Positions 1 to 7,309 of a DNA stretch of 64,000 nt are shown piece by piece (within the stretch, counting starts at the first letter, position 1; each line of letters opens with the position of its first letter). The position numbers and the translations under genes are program-made. The stretch covers positions 1,115,001 to 1,179,000 of the forward strand of contig NZ_AP024619.1 of the NCBI RefSeq assembly GCF_019668485.1, given 5' to 3'. A model generated the notes under the pieces. It did not search any database. It had not been told where the DNA came from and saw only the letters and a program-made list of their open reading frames with translations. The DNA comes from Gelria sp. Kuro-4. Lineage in GTDB: Bacteria; Bacillota; DTU030; DUMP01.

Positions 1-895
1 GCTCGCCCAGCCGGTCCAGGATCAGCGAACGGCGCAGTACCTCCAGCAGCCAGGAGCGGGGCCGTTCCCCTCCGGCCGTCTCTTCCAGCTTGAAGCGCTG
101 CGACCAAGCCACCAGCGGCCGCCAGAAAACCTGGTCCACCAGAACAATCAGGCCGGCCATGGTGAGGAGTGCGTAGAAGAGCGCCTGGGTGTTCCCTTCG
201 CTGGTGGCGGTGGCCAGGTAAGAGCCGATGCCGGGCAGGCGGATGTCCCGCCCCAGTACGGAGATGGCCTCGCTGGCGGCCAGGAAAAACCACCCGCCGC
301 CGAAGGACATCATGGCGTTCCACACCAGGGGTATGGCGGCGAACGGCAGCTCTACAGAGGTGAGGCGCCGCCACCAGTTGAGGCCGTAGACGGCGCTGGC
401 CTCTTTGAGATCCCGCGGGATGCTCCGGAGCGAGTAATAAAAGCTGAAGGTCATGTTCCAGACCTGGCTCGTAAAGATGGCGAAAATCGCGGCCAGCTCC
501 ACTCCAAGGGTGCTACCCGGGAAGAGAGCCATAAGCCCGGTTAAACTCACCGAGAGAAACCCGAGCACCGGGACCGACTGCAGCACGTCGAGCAGGGGAA
601 CGAGAATCTTGTCCGCCCCCGGCACGTACGCCGCCACGTAGCCGTAAACGACTGTAAAGAGAAAGGAAAGGACCAGCGCAATGACCATGCGCAGGAGCGA
701 ACGCGCCGCGTAGTAGGGCAGCTCACGCGGGTCGAGCGATAAACCGGGTCCCAGCGCCGTGGCCAGGGGTGCCCCCATCTGCCGCCCCAGGTGTATCAGT
801 AAGTAAAACAGGCCGGTGATGGCGACGAGCACGCAGAGGTCAATCCAGGGCGAGTGGCGCTTTTTCGGTAAATCCGGACGGACAAAAACCGGCAT
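1..895 (-). CDS. ABC transporter permease, 5' part only (COG4986-like)
   Basis: The gene runs off the left edge; about 298 N-terminal residues are visible. It starts at ATG 895 with GGGAGG seven bases upstream. The protein has a short basic N-terminus and then hydrophobic segments at about residues 20-37, 68-92 and 105-150. An EAA-type cytoplasmic loop (EASAVYGLNWWRRL, around 170-190) is the contact point for the ATPase. This is the binding-protein-dependent permease fold; the sequence style and long hydrophobic layout resemble the duplicated permease family COG4986, which is usually about 550 residues. The substrate is not shown by the sequence. Its leader carries an M-box Mg2+ riboswitch, so Mg2+ or another metal is a reasonable inference. 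The partner ATPase would lie to the left of the window. Confidence 0.85.
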   Translation of the reverse strand, partial: MPVFVRPDLPKKRHSPWIDLCVLVAITGLFYLLIHLGRQMGAPLATALGPGLSLDPRELPYYAARSLLRMVIALVLSFLFTVVYGYVAAYVPGADKILVPLLDVLQSVPVLGFLSVSLTGLMALFPGSTLGVELAAIFAIFTSQVWNMTFSFYYSLRSIPRDLKEASAVYGLNWWRRLTSVELPFAAIPLVWNAMMSFGGGWFFLAASEAISVLGRDIRLPGIGSYLATATSEGNTQALFYALLTMAGLIVLVDQVFWRPLVAWSQRFKLEETAGGERPRSWLLEVLRRSLILDRLGE

Positions 896-926
896 TCGCT
901 TGCCTCCCTGGGGTCCGGTGCTATAC

Positions 927-1118
927 TCACCATGCCCAGCCAGCGAGGCTTCTATGAATCGGCTTACAGCCGGCGGTGCGGGCGTATGTGGCTGCCCGCG
1001 GCAACGCCCGCATATAGGGCCTTGACGCAGTGCACGGCAATCCCTCCTCTAACGCAAGCTTTCGATACCTGCTTCTTCGGTAAGGATGATCCATCTGGGG
1101 TTCAGGGTCAGCGTCCAT
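927..1118 (-). CDS. Possible leader ORF between M-box and ABC permease (63 aa)
   Basis: This open frame starts at ATG 1118, 11 bases after AGGAGG, and stops 31 bases before the permease start. The first residues are MDADPEPQMDHP, followed by a basic stretch (RRSRYRK). The acid/proline-rich start resembles in style the Salmonella MgtL leader peptide, whose translation responds to Mg2+; no homology is claimed. It lies just after the riboswitch terminator, where a leader peptide would sit. The rest of the protein is low in recognisable features and may be non-coding. A second short frame with a better-spaced ribosome site is nested inside it (964..1035). Confidence 0.35.
   Translation of the reverse strand: MDADPEPQMDHPYRRSRYRKLALEEGLPCTASRPYMRALPRAATYARTAGCKPIHRSLAGWAW
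964..1035 (-). CDS. Possible 23-aa leader peptide with strong SD
   Basis: GTG 1035 follows GAGGAGGG with a six-base spacer, the best-placed ribosome site between the M-box terminator and the permease. The peptide is short (VHCVKALYAGVAAG then a basic tail) and ends at 964. It overlaps the 63-aa frame in another register. Only one of the two can be the main product, and either may be regulatory rather than functional as a protein. Confidence 0.25.
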   Translation of the reverse strand: MHCVKALYAGVAAGSHIRPHRRL

Positions 1119-1145
1119 CGCGCGCACCACCTCCTTTGTCGAACG

Positions 1146-1175
1146 AAAAGCCCCTCAACGGGTGAGGGGCATGCG
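1146..1175 (-). terminator. Intrinsic terminator of the M-box expression platform
   Basis: On the minus strand GCCCCTCACCCGTTGAGGGGC forms a strong hairpin followed by TTTTCGTT. It lies directly after the aptamer and before the downstream genes, as expected for a Mg2+-induced terminator. Confidence 0.85.
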
Positions 1176-1185
1176 CACTGCACCC

Positions 1186-1336
1186 TCCTCGTTGAGCTTT
1201 GGCACTGTACGACTTTGGCAGCGCCAGCCACGTTAGGTAAAACCTTAAGCCGGTAATACCTGCTCACCCATTGGTGTCTTTCGACATTTCCGGGCAGTGG
1301 CCTGTATTCGTACAGGAGCCTCGCCTAACAGGGTTT
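1186..1336 (-). ncRNA. M-box (ykoK leader) magnesium riboswitch
   Basis: The minus-strand transcript carries the conserved M-box blocks in order: GTTAGGCGAGGCTCC, a short hairpin, ACTGCCC, AAATGTCGAAAGACACCAAT, GGG, then a GTACAGTGCCAAAGCTCAACGA block at the 3' end. These match the B. subtilis mgtE leader almost base for base in the core. M-boxes bind Mg2+ and favour a terminator when Mg2+ is plentiful. Here the aptamer is followed by a terminator (1146-1175), two possible leader ORFs and an ABC permease rather than MgtE, CorA or MgtA. Confidence 0.94.
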
Positions 1337-1352
1337 ACCTTATTCTCTTTTA

Positions 1353-1381
1353 AGTTTATGCTTCCTCCCACCTTCTGTCAA
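1353..1381 (-). promoter_or_regulatory. Sigma-A promoter for the M-box transcript
   Basis: Read on the minus strand: -35 TTGACA (1376-1381), a 17-base spacer and -10 TAAACT (1353-1358). The start site would fall just before the M-box aptamer. Confidence 0.85.
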
Positions 1382-1520
1382 CCACCGCGCCCGGGGTCCG
1401 GCAGCAATTTCTGGCGACGAAGAAAGGAGAATTCGCGCCGGCGGAAAAAGGTCCGGCTGCAGCACCTTATAAAAGCTTAAAACTTAAAGTTCACTCCAAC
1501 CACATCTGACGGAATACCTC

Positions 1521-1529
1521 TGCTATAAT
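1521..1529 (+). promoter_or_regulatory. Extended -10 promoter for BTAD regulator
   Basis: TGCTATAAT is an extended -10 element. No good -35 is seen 17 bases upstream. It would give a leader of about 190 nt before the BTAD start. Confidence 0.6.
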
Positions 1530-1589
1530 AGGGATGAGTGGAGTATTATCGACCGGCACGGAGATCCGTTGCAAGGATGACTCCTGGAG

Positions 1590-1700
1590 GTACAAACGAA
1601 TACCTTAAAGCAGAGGCCAGGAACCGTCGCCCTTATTTGGGCGCTTGGGCGGCGGGGAGCCAGTAGCGCAACCGGCTGCCGCAAGGCAGCCGTTTGTATT
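1590..1700 (+). promoter_or_regulatory. Structured 5' leader ending in a terminator-like hairpin
   Basis: GTACAAACG at about 1590-1598 can pair with CGTTTGTA at 1691-1698, closing a domain. Inside it is a CGCCC/GGGCG hairpin (about 1629-1644) and a perfect stem CGGCTGCC-GCAA-GGCAGCCG (1673-1692) followed by TTTGTATT. The last stem plus U-rich tail looks like an intrinsic terminator only 24 bases before the regulator's start codon. The GTACAAACG pairing would compete with the terminator's tail. It does not match a riboswitch class I can name. Confidence 0.5.
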
Positions 1701-1723
1701 CTGATGTCAAGGAGGCGAGAGGT

Positions 1724-2521
1724 ATGCCTACGGCTGAAGACTACCCCATGCTCAAGATAGTTGCGCTGAATGGCTTCCGCGTCTGGGTGGGACAGGAGGT
1801 CATACCCGAGGCTGCCTGGCGCCAGACGAAGGTGGTGCTGCTGTTCAAGTATCTTTTGGTGCAAAAGGGGCTGGCGGTACCCCAGGAGGAGCTGCTCAAG
1901 GAGTTCTGGCCCAAAATGGAACCCAAGGCGGCGCGCCATAACTTCGCCGTTACGCTTTATACCCTGCGCTCGGTGCTGAACAAAGGAAAGAGTAATCGGC
2001 AGCGGCCGCAGCGCATAGTATACGAGCGCGGCTTGTGCCGCTTTAATGCGGACCTCCCCTACTTTTATGATGCAGAAGCCTTTGAACGCCGGGCTGAAGA
2101 GGGCCTGGGGGCCTTACGAACGGACAAAAACGCGGTGGCCAAGGAGAAACTCCTGGCGGCCCATGCCCTTTACCGGACGGACTTCCTCACGGAAAACCTG
2201 GAAGAGCGCTGGATCATTAAGGAAAGGCTGCGCCTCAGCGAGCTGTACCTGCGCGTTCTCGACGGGCTGGCGCATGTGTCGCTGACACTGAGGGAGTTTG
2301 CCGCTGCAGCCGATTACGCCGCCGAGCTCCTGCAGCGCGACCCGGTGTGCGAAGAGGCTTACCGCGTGCTCATTACCGCCCTGGCGGCAACCGGTAAGCG
2401 TACGGAGGCCCTGCGCCGGTATAAGGCCTGCCAGCAGATGCTGGAGCAGGAGTTTGGCCTGCTGCCGGCGCCGGAGACGCGCCGGCTCTACGAAAGACTG
2501 GTTTCCGGTGATTTAGTCTAG
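1724..2521 (+). CDS. BTAD-domain transcriptional regulator (SARP/AfsR-like)
   Basis: The 265-residue protein begins with a winged-helix OmpR/PhoB-type DNA-binding domain (about residues 8-95). It continues with an all-helical bacterial transcriptional activation domain (about 105-260) made of TPR-like repeats. Conserved features include LLFKYLLV, EFWP and KAARHNFAVTLYTLR. The start at ATG 1724 is preferred over upstream in-frame codons because AAGGAGG lies eight bases before it. No ATPase or sensor domain is attached, so it is a short SARP-type activator. A paralogue with the same layout lies at 58747-59580 next to an SLH surface protein. A terminator follows at once, so it is probably transcribed alone. 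Its target genes are unknown. Confidence 0.88.
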   Translation: MPTAEDYPMLKIVALNGFRVWVGQEVIPEAAWRQTKVVLLFKYLLVQKGLAVPQEELLKEFWPKMEPKAARHNFAVTLYTLRSVLNKGKSNRQRPQRIVYERGLCRFNADLPYFYDAEAFERRAEEGLGALRTDKNAVAKEKLLAAHALYRTDFLTENLEERWIIKERLRLSELYLRVLDGLAHVSLTLREFAAAADYAAELLQRDPVCEEAYRVLITALAATGKRTEALRRYKACQQMLEQEFGLLPAPETRRLYERLVSGDLV

Positions 2522-2555
2522 TGCGGTCGCAAGGGAGCAGGGGGCGAACCAGCTT

Positions 2556-2581
2556 GCCCCGGCTGTTGGCCGGGGCTTTTC
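2556..2581 (+). terminator. Intrinsic terminator after BTAD regulator
   Basis: GCCCCGGC and GCCGGGGC form an eight-pair stem with a five-base loop, followed by TTTT. Confidence 0.85.
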
Positions 2582-2686
2582 TGGGCCTGCAGCAGAGAGT
2601 GGAAGAGCTCAAGGCCCAAGCCTGCGGCGCACTGCTCATGCCTGGCGCTGGTAGTTGGGCCGGGCGTCAACTTTGCGGCCCGGGAG

Positions 2687-3850
2687 CTACTCATCCGGTG
2701 CCTGCGGGCCAGAGGACGGCTCCTCTTTCCCGCCGGCGTTGCCGGAGCCTGCGCCGGGCTCACCCTCCAATTTGGCGGCAGGGGCGGGGAGGGCGGCCCG
2801 CACAAACAGGGTTCGCAAGTAGCCGAAGGCGAGGGCGCCCATGAGCAGCAGGCCGGCGAAGCCGGCGGCCGGGTAAAGGGTGCCGACGATGGTGGAAAAG
2901 CCGAAGCGGGCCAGGATAAAGGCGGCGGCGCTTGCCAGAACGGCCAGCCAGCGGTAGGCCCGGCTGTCTGGTTCGGTAAGGCGCGAGGTGAAGCCGTACA
3001 GGCTGGCTACCGCCGTAGTATACACCTCTGCAAAGAGCACCACGCTGTAGAAGCTGCGGATGTAAGGCGAGATGAGCCCGGCCACGGCGATCATGGGTAC
3101 CTCCAGGCCGGCCACCTGCGGTGCCACCGTGAGGATGGCGGCGGCGATGGCCAGCACCCCTGCTCCCAGGCCCAGCCCGCCCCAAACGGCGCCCCGGCGC
3201 AGTGCCACCGCCCCGCTTAAGGCTCCGAGCGGCGCGAGCACCGCCACAGACAGGATCAGGTTGTAGGAGGTGTAAAGCAGCGCGGCCAGGGGCCAGTACG
3301 GCACGGCGGTCTTGGCCGGGTCAATCCAGGCCAGGTTGGCGGCCAGCCCCTGGGGCTGCGCCAGGATGGTAATAAGGCTCAGGCCGAGCACTGAGGCGAG
3401 AAGGACGGGGGCCACAAGGCTGATGGAGTCGATCACCCGGGAGATGCCCAGAAGCACCGTGGCCAGCGTGAGGCCGAGGAGCAGCAGGCCGCCTGCCAGG
3501 GCCGGCAGGCGGAACTGCTCGGTGAAGATGGCCCCGGAGCCGGCGGCCATGGTGACCAGGGCGCCGAAGAGGAAAAAGGTGATGATGAGGTCCATGGTTG
3601 TGCCGGCCCAGCGCCCGCCTGCCGCCTGGATCACCGGCAGGTGGGACTTGGCCTGGACCTTATGCCCCAGCTCCATGATGGCGAGACCGAAAAAGATAAA
3701 GAGGCCGGTTGCTAAGGCGGTGCCCAAGAGCCCCCACCCGCCGAAGGCGGAGAAAAACTGCAACACCTCCTGCCCGGAGGCGAACCCTGCCCCGACTACC
3801 GTTCCCACGTAGGTTAGAGCGATGGTGAAAGGTGAGAGCTTCTTCGCCAT
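2687..3850 (-). CDS. YkvI-like integral membrane protein (APC-superfamily fold)
   Basis: The 387-residue polytopic protein has about ten hydrophobic segments. Its N-terminus carries the family signature TYVGTVVGAGFASGQE, as in B. subtilis YkvI (COG3949), a relative of amino-acid/polyamine transporters. ATG 3850 follows AAGGAG with a seven-base gap. The C-terminal 30 residues are a hydrophilic Gly/Pro/Glu-rich tail. It lies downstream of codA on the same strand, but a terminator-like hairpin at 3918-3942 separates them, so it is probably not part of the cytosine operon. The transported substrate is not known for the family. Confidence 0.85.
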   Translation of the reverse strand: MAKKLSPFTIALTYVGTVVGAGFASGQEVLQFFSAFGGWGLLGTALATGLFIFFGLAIMELGHKVQAKSHLPVIQAAGGRWAGTTMDLIITFFLFGALVTMAAGSGAIFTEQFRLPALAGGLLLLGLTLATVLLGISRVIDSISLVAPVLLASVLGLSLITILAQPQGLAANLAWIDPAKTAVPYWPLAALLYTSYNLILSVAVLAPLGALSGAVALRRGAVWGGLGLGAGVLAIAAAILTVAPQVAGLEVPMIAVAGLISPYIRSFYSVVLFAEVYTTAVASLYGFTSRLTEPDSRAYRWLAVLASAAAFILARFGFSTIVGTLYPAAGFAGLLLMGALAFGYLRTLFVRAALPAPAAKLEGEPGAGSGNAGGKEEPSSGPQAPDE

Positions 3851-3913
3851 GCTCCGGCTCCTTTGCGGTGTGATCGAGGTTAGTATGGCCGCTTACGGGT
3901 ACCGGCAAACAGG

Positions 3914-3942
3914 AACGAAAAGGCCCCGGTGCCGCCGGAGCC
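3914..3942 (-). terminator. Terminator of codBA
   Basis: On the minus strand GGCTCCGG-CGGCA-CCGGGGCC is followed by TTTTCGTT, just after the codA stop. Confidence 0.75.
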
Positions 3943-3958
3943 TCAAACGTTCAGCGCC

Positions 3959-5245
3959 TTAGAGCTGGAACGTGATGTCTTCTGTTACGCCACCGCCCGC
4001 GAAGGTGGTGCGCCCCGGCGTGGTGCGCGCCACCACCTGCCCGCGGTGCAGCACCAGAAGGGCCGTGGCCTCGAGGCGCAGGGCCGTAACTTCGTCGGGA
4101 GCGGCCCAGAGAACCAGGTCAGCCGGCCGCCCGGGGGCGAGGCCGTAGTCCGCGCCCAGGGCCAGGGTGCGGGCCGCCCGTTCGCTCACCATGGCAAAGG
4201 CCTCATAAAGTTCCTGCCGCCCGCTCAGCTGGCAGGCGTGCACCCCCATGTGCGCCACCTGGAGCAGGCTGCCCCTGCCCAGCGGGTACCAGGGGTCCAG
4301 GATGTCGTCGTGGCCGAAGCTCACGTTCACCCCCGCCGCCAGGAGTTCTTTAACCTGGGTGAGCCCGCGGCGCTTGGGATAAGCGTCGAAACGCCCCTGC
4401 AGGTTCAGGTTCACCAGCGGGTTGGCCACGATGTTCAGCCCGGCGCGGCGCAGAAAGCCGGTGAGTTTGTAGGAGTAGGCGCCGTTATAAGAACCCATGG
4501 CTGTGGTGTGGCTGGCGGTCACGCGTGGCCCCAGGCCGCTGCGGATGGCCTGCGCGGCTACCGACTCCAGGAAACGCGACTGTTCGTCGTCGATTTCATC
4601 GCAGTGAATGTCCACCTTGCGGTCGTATTTCTCCGCCAGGCGGAAGATGATCTCGATGGACGCCACCCCGTCTTCGCGCGTCAATTCGTAGTGCGGGATG
4701 CCGCCTACGCAGTCCGCCCCCAGCCGCAGGGCCTCCTCCAGCAGGTCCCGGCCGCCTTCGTAGGCCAGAACGCCCTCCTGGGGAAAGGCGACGATTTGCA
4801 GCTCAACCCAGGGCGCCACCTCTTCTTTCAACTCCAGGAGCGCCTGCAGGGCGGTAAGCTTCGGGTCACAGACGTCCACGTGGGTGCGTACGAACCCCAC
4901 CCCCTGGCCAACCTCCCACTGGAGGGCGGTACGGGCCCGCTCTTTGACGTCGGCGCGGGTGAGGTCTTTTTTGCGCTCACTCCAAACGGCGATTCCCTCG
5001 AACAGGGTGCCGCTTGCGTTGTAACGGGGCTCGCCTGCGGTGAGCGCGGTGTCCAGGTGGACGTGGGAGTCGATGAGGGGCGGGGTGAGGAGGTTCCCCC
5101 GGGCGTCGACCACCTCCGCCCCTGCCTCCGCTGCCTTAAGCGTACCGGCGAGTTCTACCCGGGCGATGCGTTCCCCGCTGATCCGGACGTCCACGCGGGC
5201 GCCGGAGCCGGCCAGGCGCGCGTTTTTAATGAGTAGATCGGCCAT
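3959..5245 (-). CDS. codA: Cytosine deaminase
   Basis: This cytoplasmic amidohydrolase converts cytosine to uracil and ammonia in pyrimidine salvage. The 428-residue protein follows E. coli CodA closely over its whole length. Shared segments include DSHVHLDTALTAG (metal ligands), TLFEGI, THVDV, IVAFPQEG, the HCDEIDDEQSRF loop, VTASHTTAM and the metal-binding FGHDDILDPWYPLG. The start at ATG 5245 is chosen because GGAGG lies nine bases upstream and the sequence then opens as MADLLIKNARL, typical of the family. A longer open frame upstream overlaps codB and is not used. It is 16 bases downstream of codB and shares its PyrR-type control. Some relatives act on isopropylammelide or 5-methylcytosine, but the CodA match is strong. 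Confidence 0.95.
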   Translation of the reverse strand: MADLLIKNARLAGSGARVDVRISGERIARVELAGTLKAAEAGAEVVDARGNLLTPPLIDSHVHLDTALTAGEPRYNASGTLFEGIAVWSERKKDLTRADVKERARTALQWEVGQGVGFVRTHVDVCDPKLTALQALLELKEEVAPWVELQIVAFPQEGVLAYEGGRDLLEEALRLGADCVGGIPHYELTREDGVASIEIIFRLAEKYDRKVDIHCDEIDDEQSRFLESVAAQAIRSGLGPRVTASHTTAMGSYNGAYSYKLTGFLRRAGLNIVANPLVNLNLQGRFDAYPKRRGLTQVKELLAAGVNVSFGHDDILDPWYPLGRGSLLQVAHMGVHACQLSGRQELYEAFAMVSERAARTLALGADYGLAPGRPADLVLWAAPDEVTALRLEATALLVLHRGQVVARTTPGRTTFAGGGVTEDITFQL

Positions 5246-5261
5246 GTCGCTTCGCCTCCGC

Positions 5262-6542
5262 TTAAGCCGATTCGTGCCCGGCAGTGTGGCCGGCCGGCCG
5301 GACACAGCCGCGCCCGGCCAGGGGGGCCAGGAAGGTATGCAGGAGCGCGGCCCCAAGGATGCCGGCCAGCGGCGGCAGCCAGGGCACCAGGCGGGCCAGC
5401 GCCACACCGCCGGCCCAGGCGGCCAGGGCGGTCCAGTTAACGTCGGGCAGGTCGACATCGCTGAGCGCGGGATACTTCCCGCCGTGTACCAGGTAGTAAT
5501 CGGCCAGGATGACGCCGCCGATGGGCGGCAGGATGGAGCCCAGGAGCACCAGCCAGCTGACGAAGTTGTTATTCAGCCAGAGGGAGAAGAGCGTTCCCAG
5601 GACGCCGCTTACCAGCACAATCTTCTTCTTGGGAAACCCGGTGATGCTGGAGAGCCCCAGTCCCGAGGCGTAGAGGGCGTTGTCGTTGGTGGTCCAGATA
5701 TTGAGGCCGAGAAGGAGCACCGCCGGCCCCAGGAGGCCTTGGAGCATGAGGACCTCGGAGATGTCGGCCTTACCCGTTACGGCCGCTCCTGCCGCCCCGA
5801 AGAAGAACATGAGGGAGTTGCCGATGAGGAAGGCGATAATGGTGGCCGCTACGCCGGTGCGGCGCGTGCGGGCGTAGCGCACGAAGTCCGGCGTGAGCGT
5901 GCCGCCGCTGGCGAAGGAGCCCACCACCATGGTGAGTGCAGCGGCCACGCTGAGAGCGTTCTGCGGGGCGAGTCCCGCCAGCGCTCCGATTCCGCCCGCC
6001 GCCTCGACGGCGCGGCTCACCGAAAAGCTTCCCAGGAGGGCGATGGCCGGCACGGCGATAAAGCTCAAGATTTCCATGGCCTTGTAGCCGACGTAAGCGG
6101 TGGAGGTCATGAGCGCCCCGGCCAGCGCCAGGAGAAGGTACAGGTTCCAGCCGGTAGCCTTATAGATGGGCAGGGCGAACATGGCCACGCCGACACCGAA
6201 CCAGCCTATCTGGGTAGCCGCCAGGAGGAAGGAAGCCAGGGCTGAACCCCTACGGCCGAAGGCGTAGCGCGCCAAGAGGTGGGTGGAGAGGTTGGTACCG
6301 GCCGCAACGTCACCCAGAAGGCCGGTATAGAGGCCGAGGATGAGGTTGCCGCCCAGCACCACCAGCACCAGATCAGGCCAGAGCCGGAAGCTGGTGCCCA
6401 GCGTGCCCCCGGCCCACATGCTGGCGGAGAAGAAGGTGAAGCCGAGCATCACCGCCAGGACCGACCAAAAGCCGCGCTTCTTTTCCGCTGGAACGGGGGC
6501 GAGGGCGAAGTCTTCGTCCCGGACACAGTTTGACTTTGGCAT
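5262..6542 (-). CDS. codB: Cytosine permease (NCS1 family)
   Basis: The 426-residue membrane protein has about twelve hydrophobic segments and belongs to the nucleobase:cation symporter-1 family. It would bring cytosine into the cell for CodA. ATG 6542 follows GGGAGG with a seven-base gap; the sequence then reads MPKSNCVRDEDFALAPV, with the first membrane segment beginning near residue 25. Family-like segments include GFTFFSASMWAGG, LSTHLLARYAFG and the helix around TQIGWFGVG. The codB-codA order and 16-base gap mirror E. coli codBA. The leader contains a PyrR-binding attenuator, so uptake should fall when UMP/UTP is plentiful. Confidence 0.93.
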   Translation of the reverse strand: MPKSNCVRDEDFALAPVPAEKKRGFWSVLAVMLGFTFFSASMWAGGTLGTSFRLWPDLVLVVLGGNLILGLYTGLLGDVAAGTNLSTHLLARYAFGRRGSALASFLLAATQIGWFGVGVAMFALPIYKATGWNLYLLLALAGALMTSTAYVGYKAMEILSFIAVPAIALLGSFSVSRAVEAAGGIGALAGLAPQNALSVAAALTMVVGSFASGGTLTPDFVRYARTRRTGVAATIIAFLIGNSLMFFFGAAGAAVTGKADISEVLMLQGLLGPAVLLLGLNIWTTNDNALYASGLGLSSITGFPKKKIVLVSGVLGTLFSLWLNNNFVSWLVLLGSILPPIGGVILADYYLVHGGKYPALSDVDLPDVNWTALAAWAGGVALARLVPWLPPLAGILGAALLHTFLAPLAGRGCVRPAGHTAGHESA

Positions 6543-6583
6543 GCCAAGACCTCCCTGAAGAGCCTGCTGCCGGCCCGGGGCCA

Positions 6584-6621
6584 TACAAAAAACGCCCCCT
6601 GCCCGTGACGGCAAGGGGCGT
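6584..6621 (-). terminator. Attenuator terminator upstream of codB
   Basis: On the minus strand ACGCCCCTTGCC pairs with GGGCAGGGGGCGT and is followed by TTTTTTGT. It is the terminator arm of the PyrR-type attenuator. Confidence 0.85.
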
Positions 6622-6633
6622 TTTGGCCCGCTC

Positions 6634-6672
6634 TACGGGAACCTTGCCAGTCTCGCCGGACTCGCTTAAAGG
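6634..6672 (-). promoter_or_regulatory. PyrR-binding anti-antiterminator of codBA
   Basis: The minus-strand leader contains GAGTCCGGCGAGACTGGCAAGG, a good match to the PyrR RNA-binding loop (AGUCCnGnGAGGCU...AAGG in B. subtilis pyr leaders). It sits between the promoter and the terminator, so UMP-bound PyrR would block the antiterminator and stop transcription of codBA. Placing cytosine salvage under this control is sensible and is directly read from the RNA motif. Confidence 0.85.
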
Positions 6673-6688
6673 CCCTTGATTTTGTCTG

Positions 6689-6717
6689 ATTATACCACAG
6701 CGTGCCGGCGAGCACAA
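6689..6717 (-). promoter_or_regulatory. Promoter of codBA
   Basis: On the minus strand: -35 TTGTGC, a 17-base spacer, and an extended -10 TGGTATAAT. Confidence 0.8.
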
Positions 6718-6734
6718 GGGGGCAAGACCGCCCC

Positions 6735-6986
6735 CTAACTTTTTACGACGTCGTCCGCGCGTTCGCGGCCGCTGCCCTTGGGAGAAAAGGTCTTGCAGCA
6801 GGTTTCCATGCAATTTTCGGTTGGAGTGGGGCCCACGGCGGATGCCATGGGGGCGTCGATGCGGTCGGGCGCCTTGTCGGCAAAACTGTCGGCTGTGACC
6901 ATGATCATGTTCGCATCGCAGCGATTGCCGCTTTTCCAGTAGTGGCAGCTGTTGACGCTGCACATAATTTGTTGGTTTTGCGCCAT
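6735..6986 (-). CDS. DUF1540 small cysteine-rich protein
   Basis: The 83-residue protein starts at ATG 6986 behind GGAGG with an eight-base gap. It reads MAQNQQIMCSVNSCHYW and has cysteines at the spacing of DUF1540 proteins (C.V..C.YW...N.C.A), with a second cluster ENCMETCCKTF. This pattern suggests metal binding. Family members are common in spore-forming Clostridia, but no function is established. The upstream in-frame ATG at 7016 lacks a ribosome site. It is flanked by a small basic protein gene on the same strand, about 110 bases upstream. Confidence 0.8.
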   Translation of the reverse strand: MAQNQQIMCSVNSCHYWKSGNRCDANMIMVTADSFADKAPDRIDAPMASAVGPTPTENCMETCCKTFSPKGSGRERADDVVKS

Positions 6987-7099
6987 CTGTATCACCTCCT
7001 GCCCTATGATTCCCAAGAAGGGAGTCTGATTATGCGTCTTTTCCCAGCAGGGCGGGCGGCAGGAAAAGCGGCTTTTGTGCCTAATAAGTACTTAGGTAC

Positions 7100-7240
7100 T
7101 CAGGGATGCCACTCTTCACTGTCGACTTTGCGCTCATTCGGGTCCAGGGCCCGTTCGATCTCTTCGAAGCCGGCGGCGACGGTGCTGAAGGGCTGCGGCG
7201 GGGCCGTCCGGCCTTTTTTGCGGCCGTTTTTTCTCGGCAT
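7100..7240 (-). CDS. Small hypothetical protein (46 aa)
   Basis: The frame starts at ATG 7240 with GAGGAGGG seven bases upstream, a near-ideal ribosome site. The product begins with a very basic stretch (MPRKNGRKKGR) and ends acidic (ERKVDSEEWHP). I do not recognise a family. It is divergent from mrfA, with only 69 bases between the two starts. A much longer open frame on the same strand reaches into mrfA and is considered a shadow. Confidence 0.6.
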   Translation of the reverse strand: MPRKNGRKKGRTAPPQPFSTVAAGFEEIERALDPNERKVDSEEWHP

Positions 7241-7309
7241 TGACACTCCCTCCTCGTGGTTTAGTTTGCCCGCCCCGGCGGGAGTGATGCGGGAAAGGGG
7301 AACCAGGGT

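Noticed and set aside
1590-1700. c-di-GMP-I (GEMM) riboswitch before the BTAD gene
   Set aside because: The GCAAACC and GGGACGCAAAGCC core motifs are absent, though a GCAA loop is present.
3929-5236. Long plus-strand open frame opposite codA
   Set aside because: CodA on the minus strand matches its family over full length; the plus frame has no family features and comes from codon bias in GC-rich DNA.
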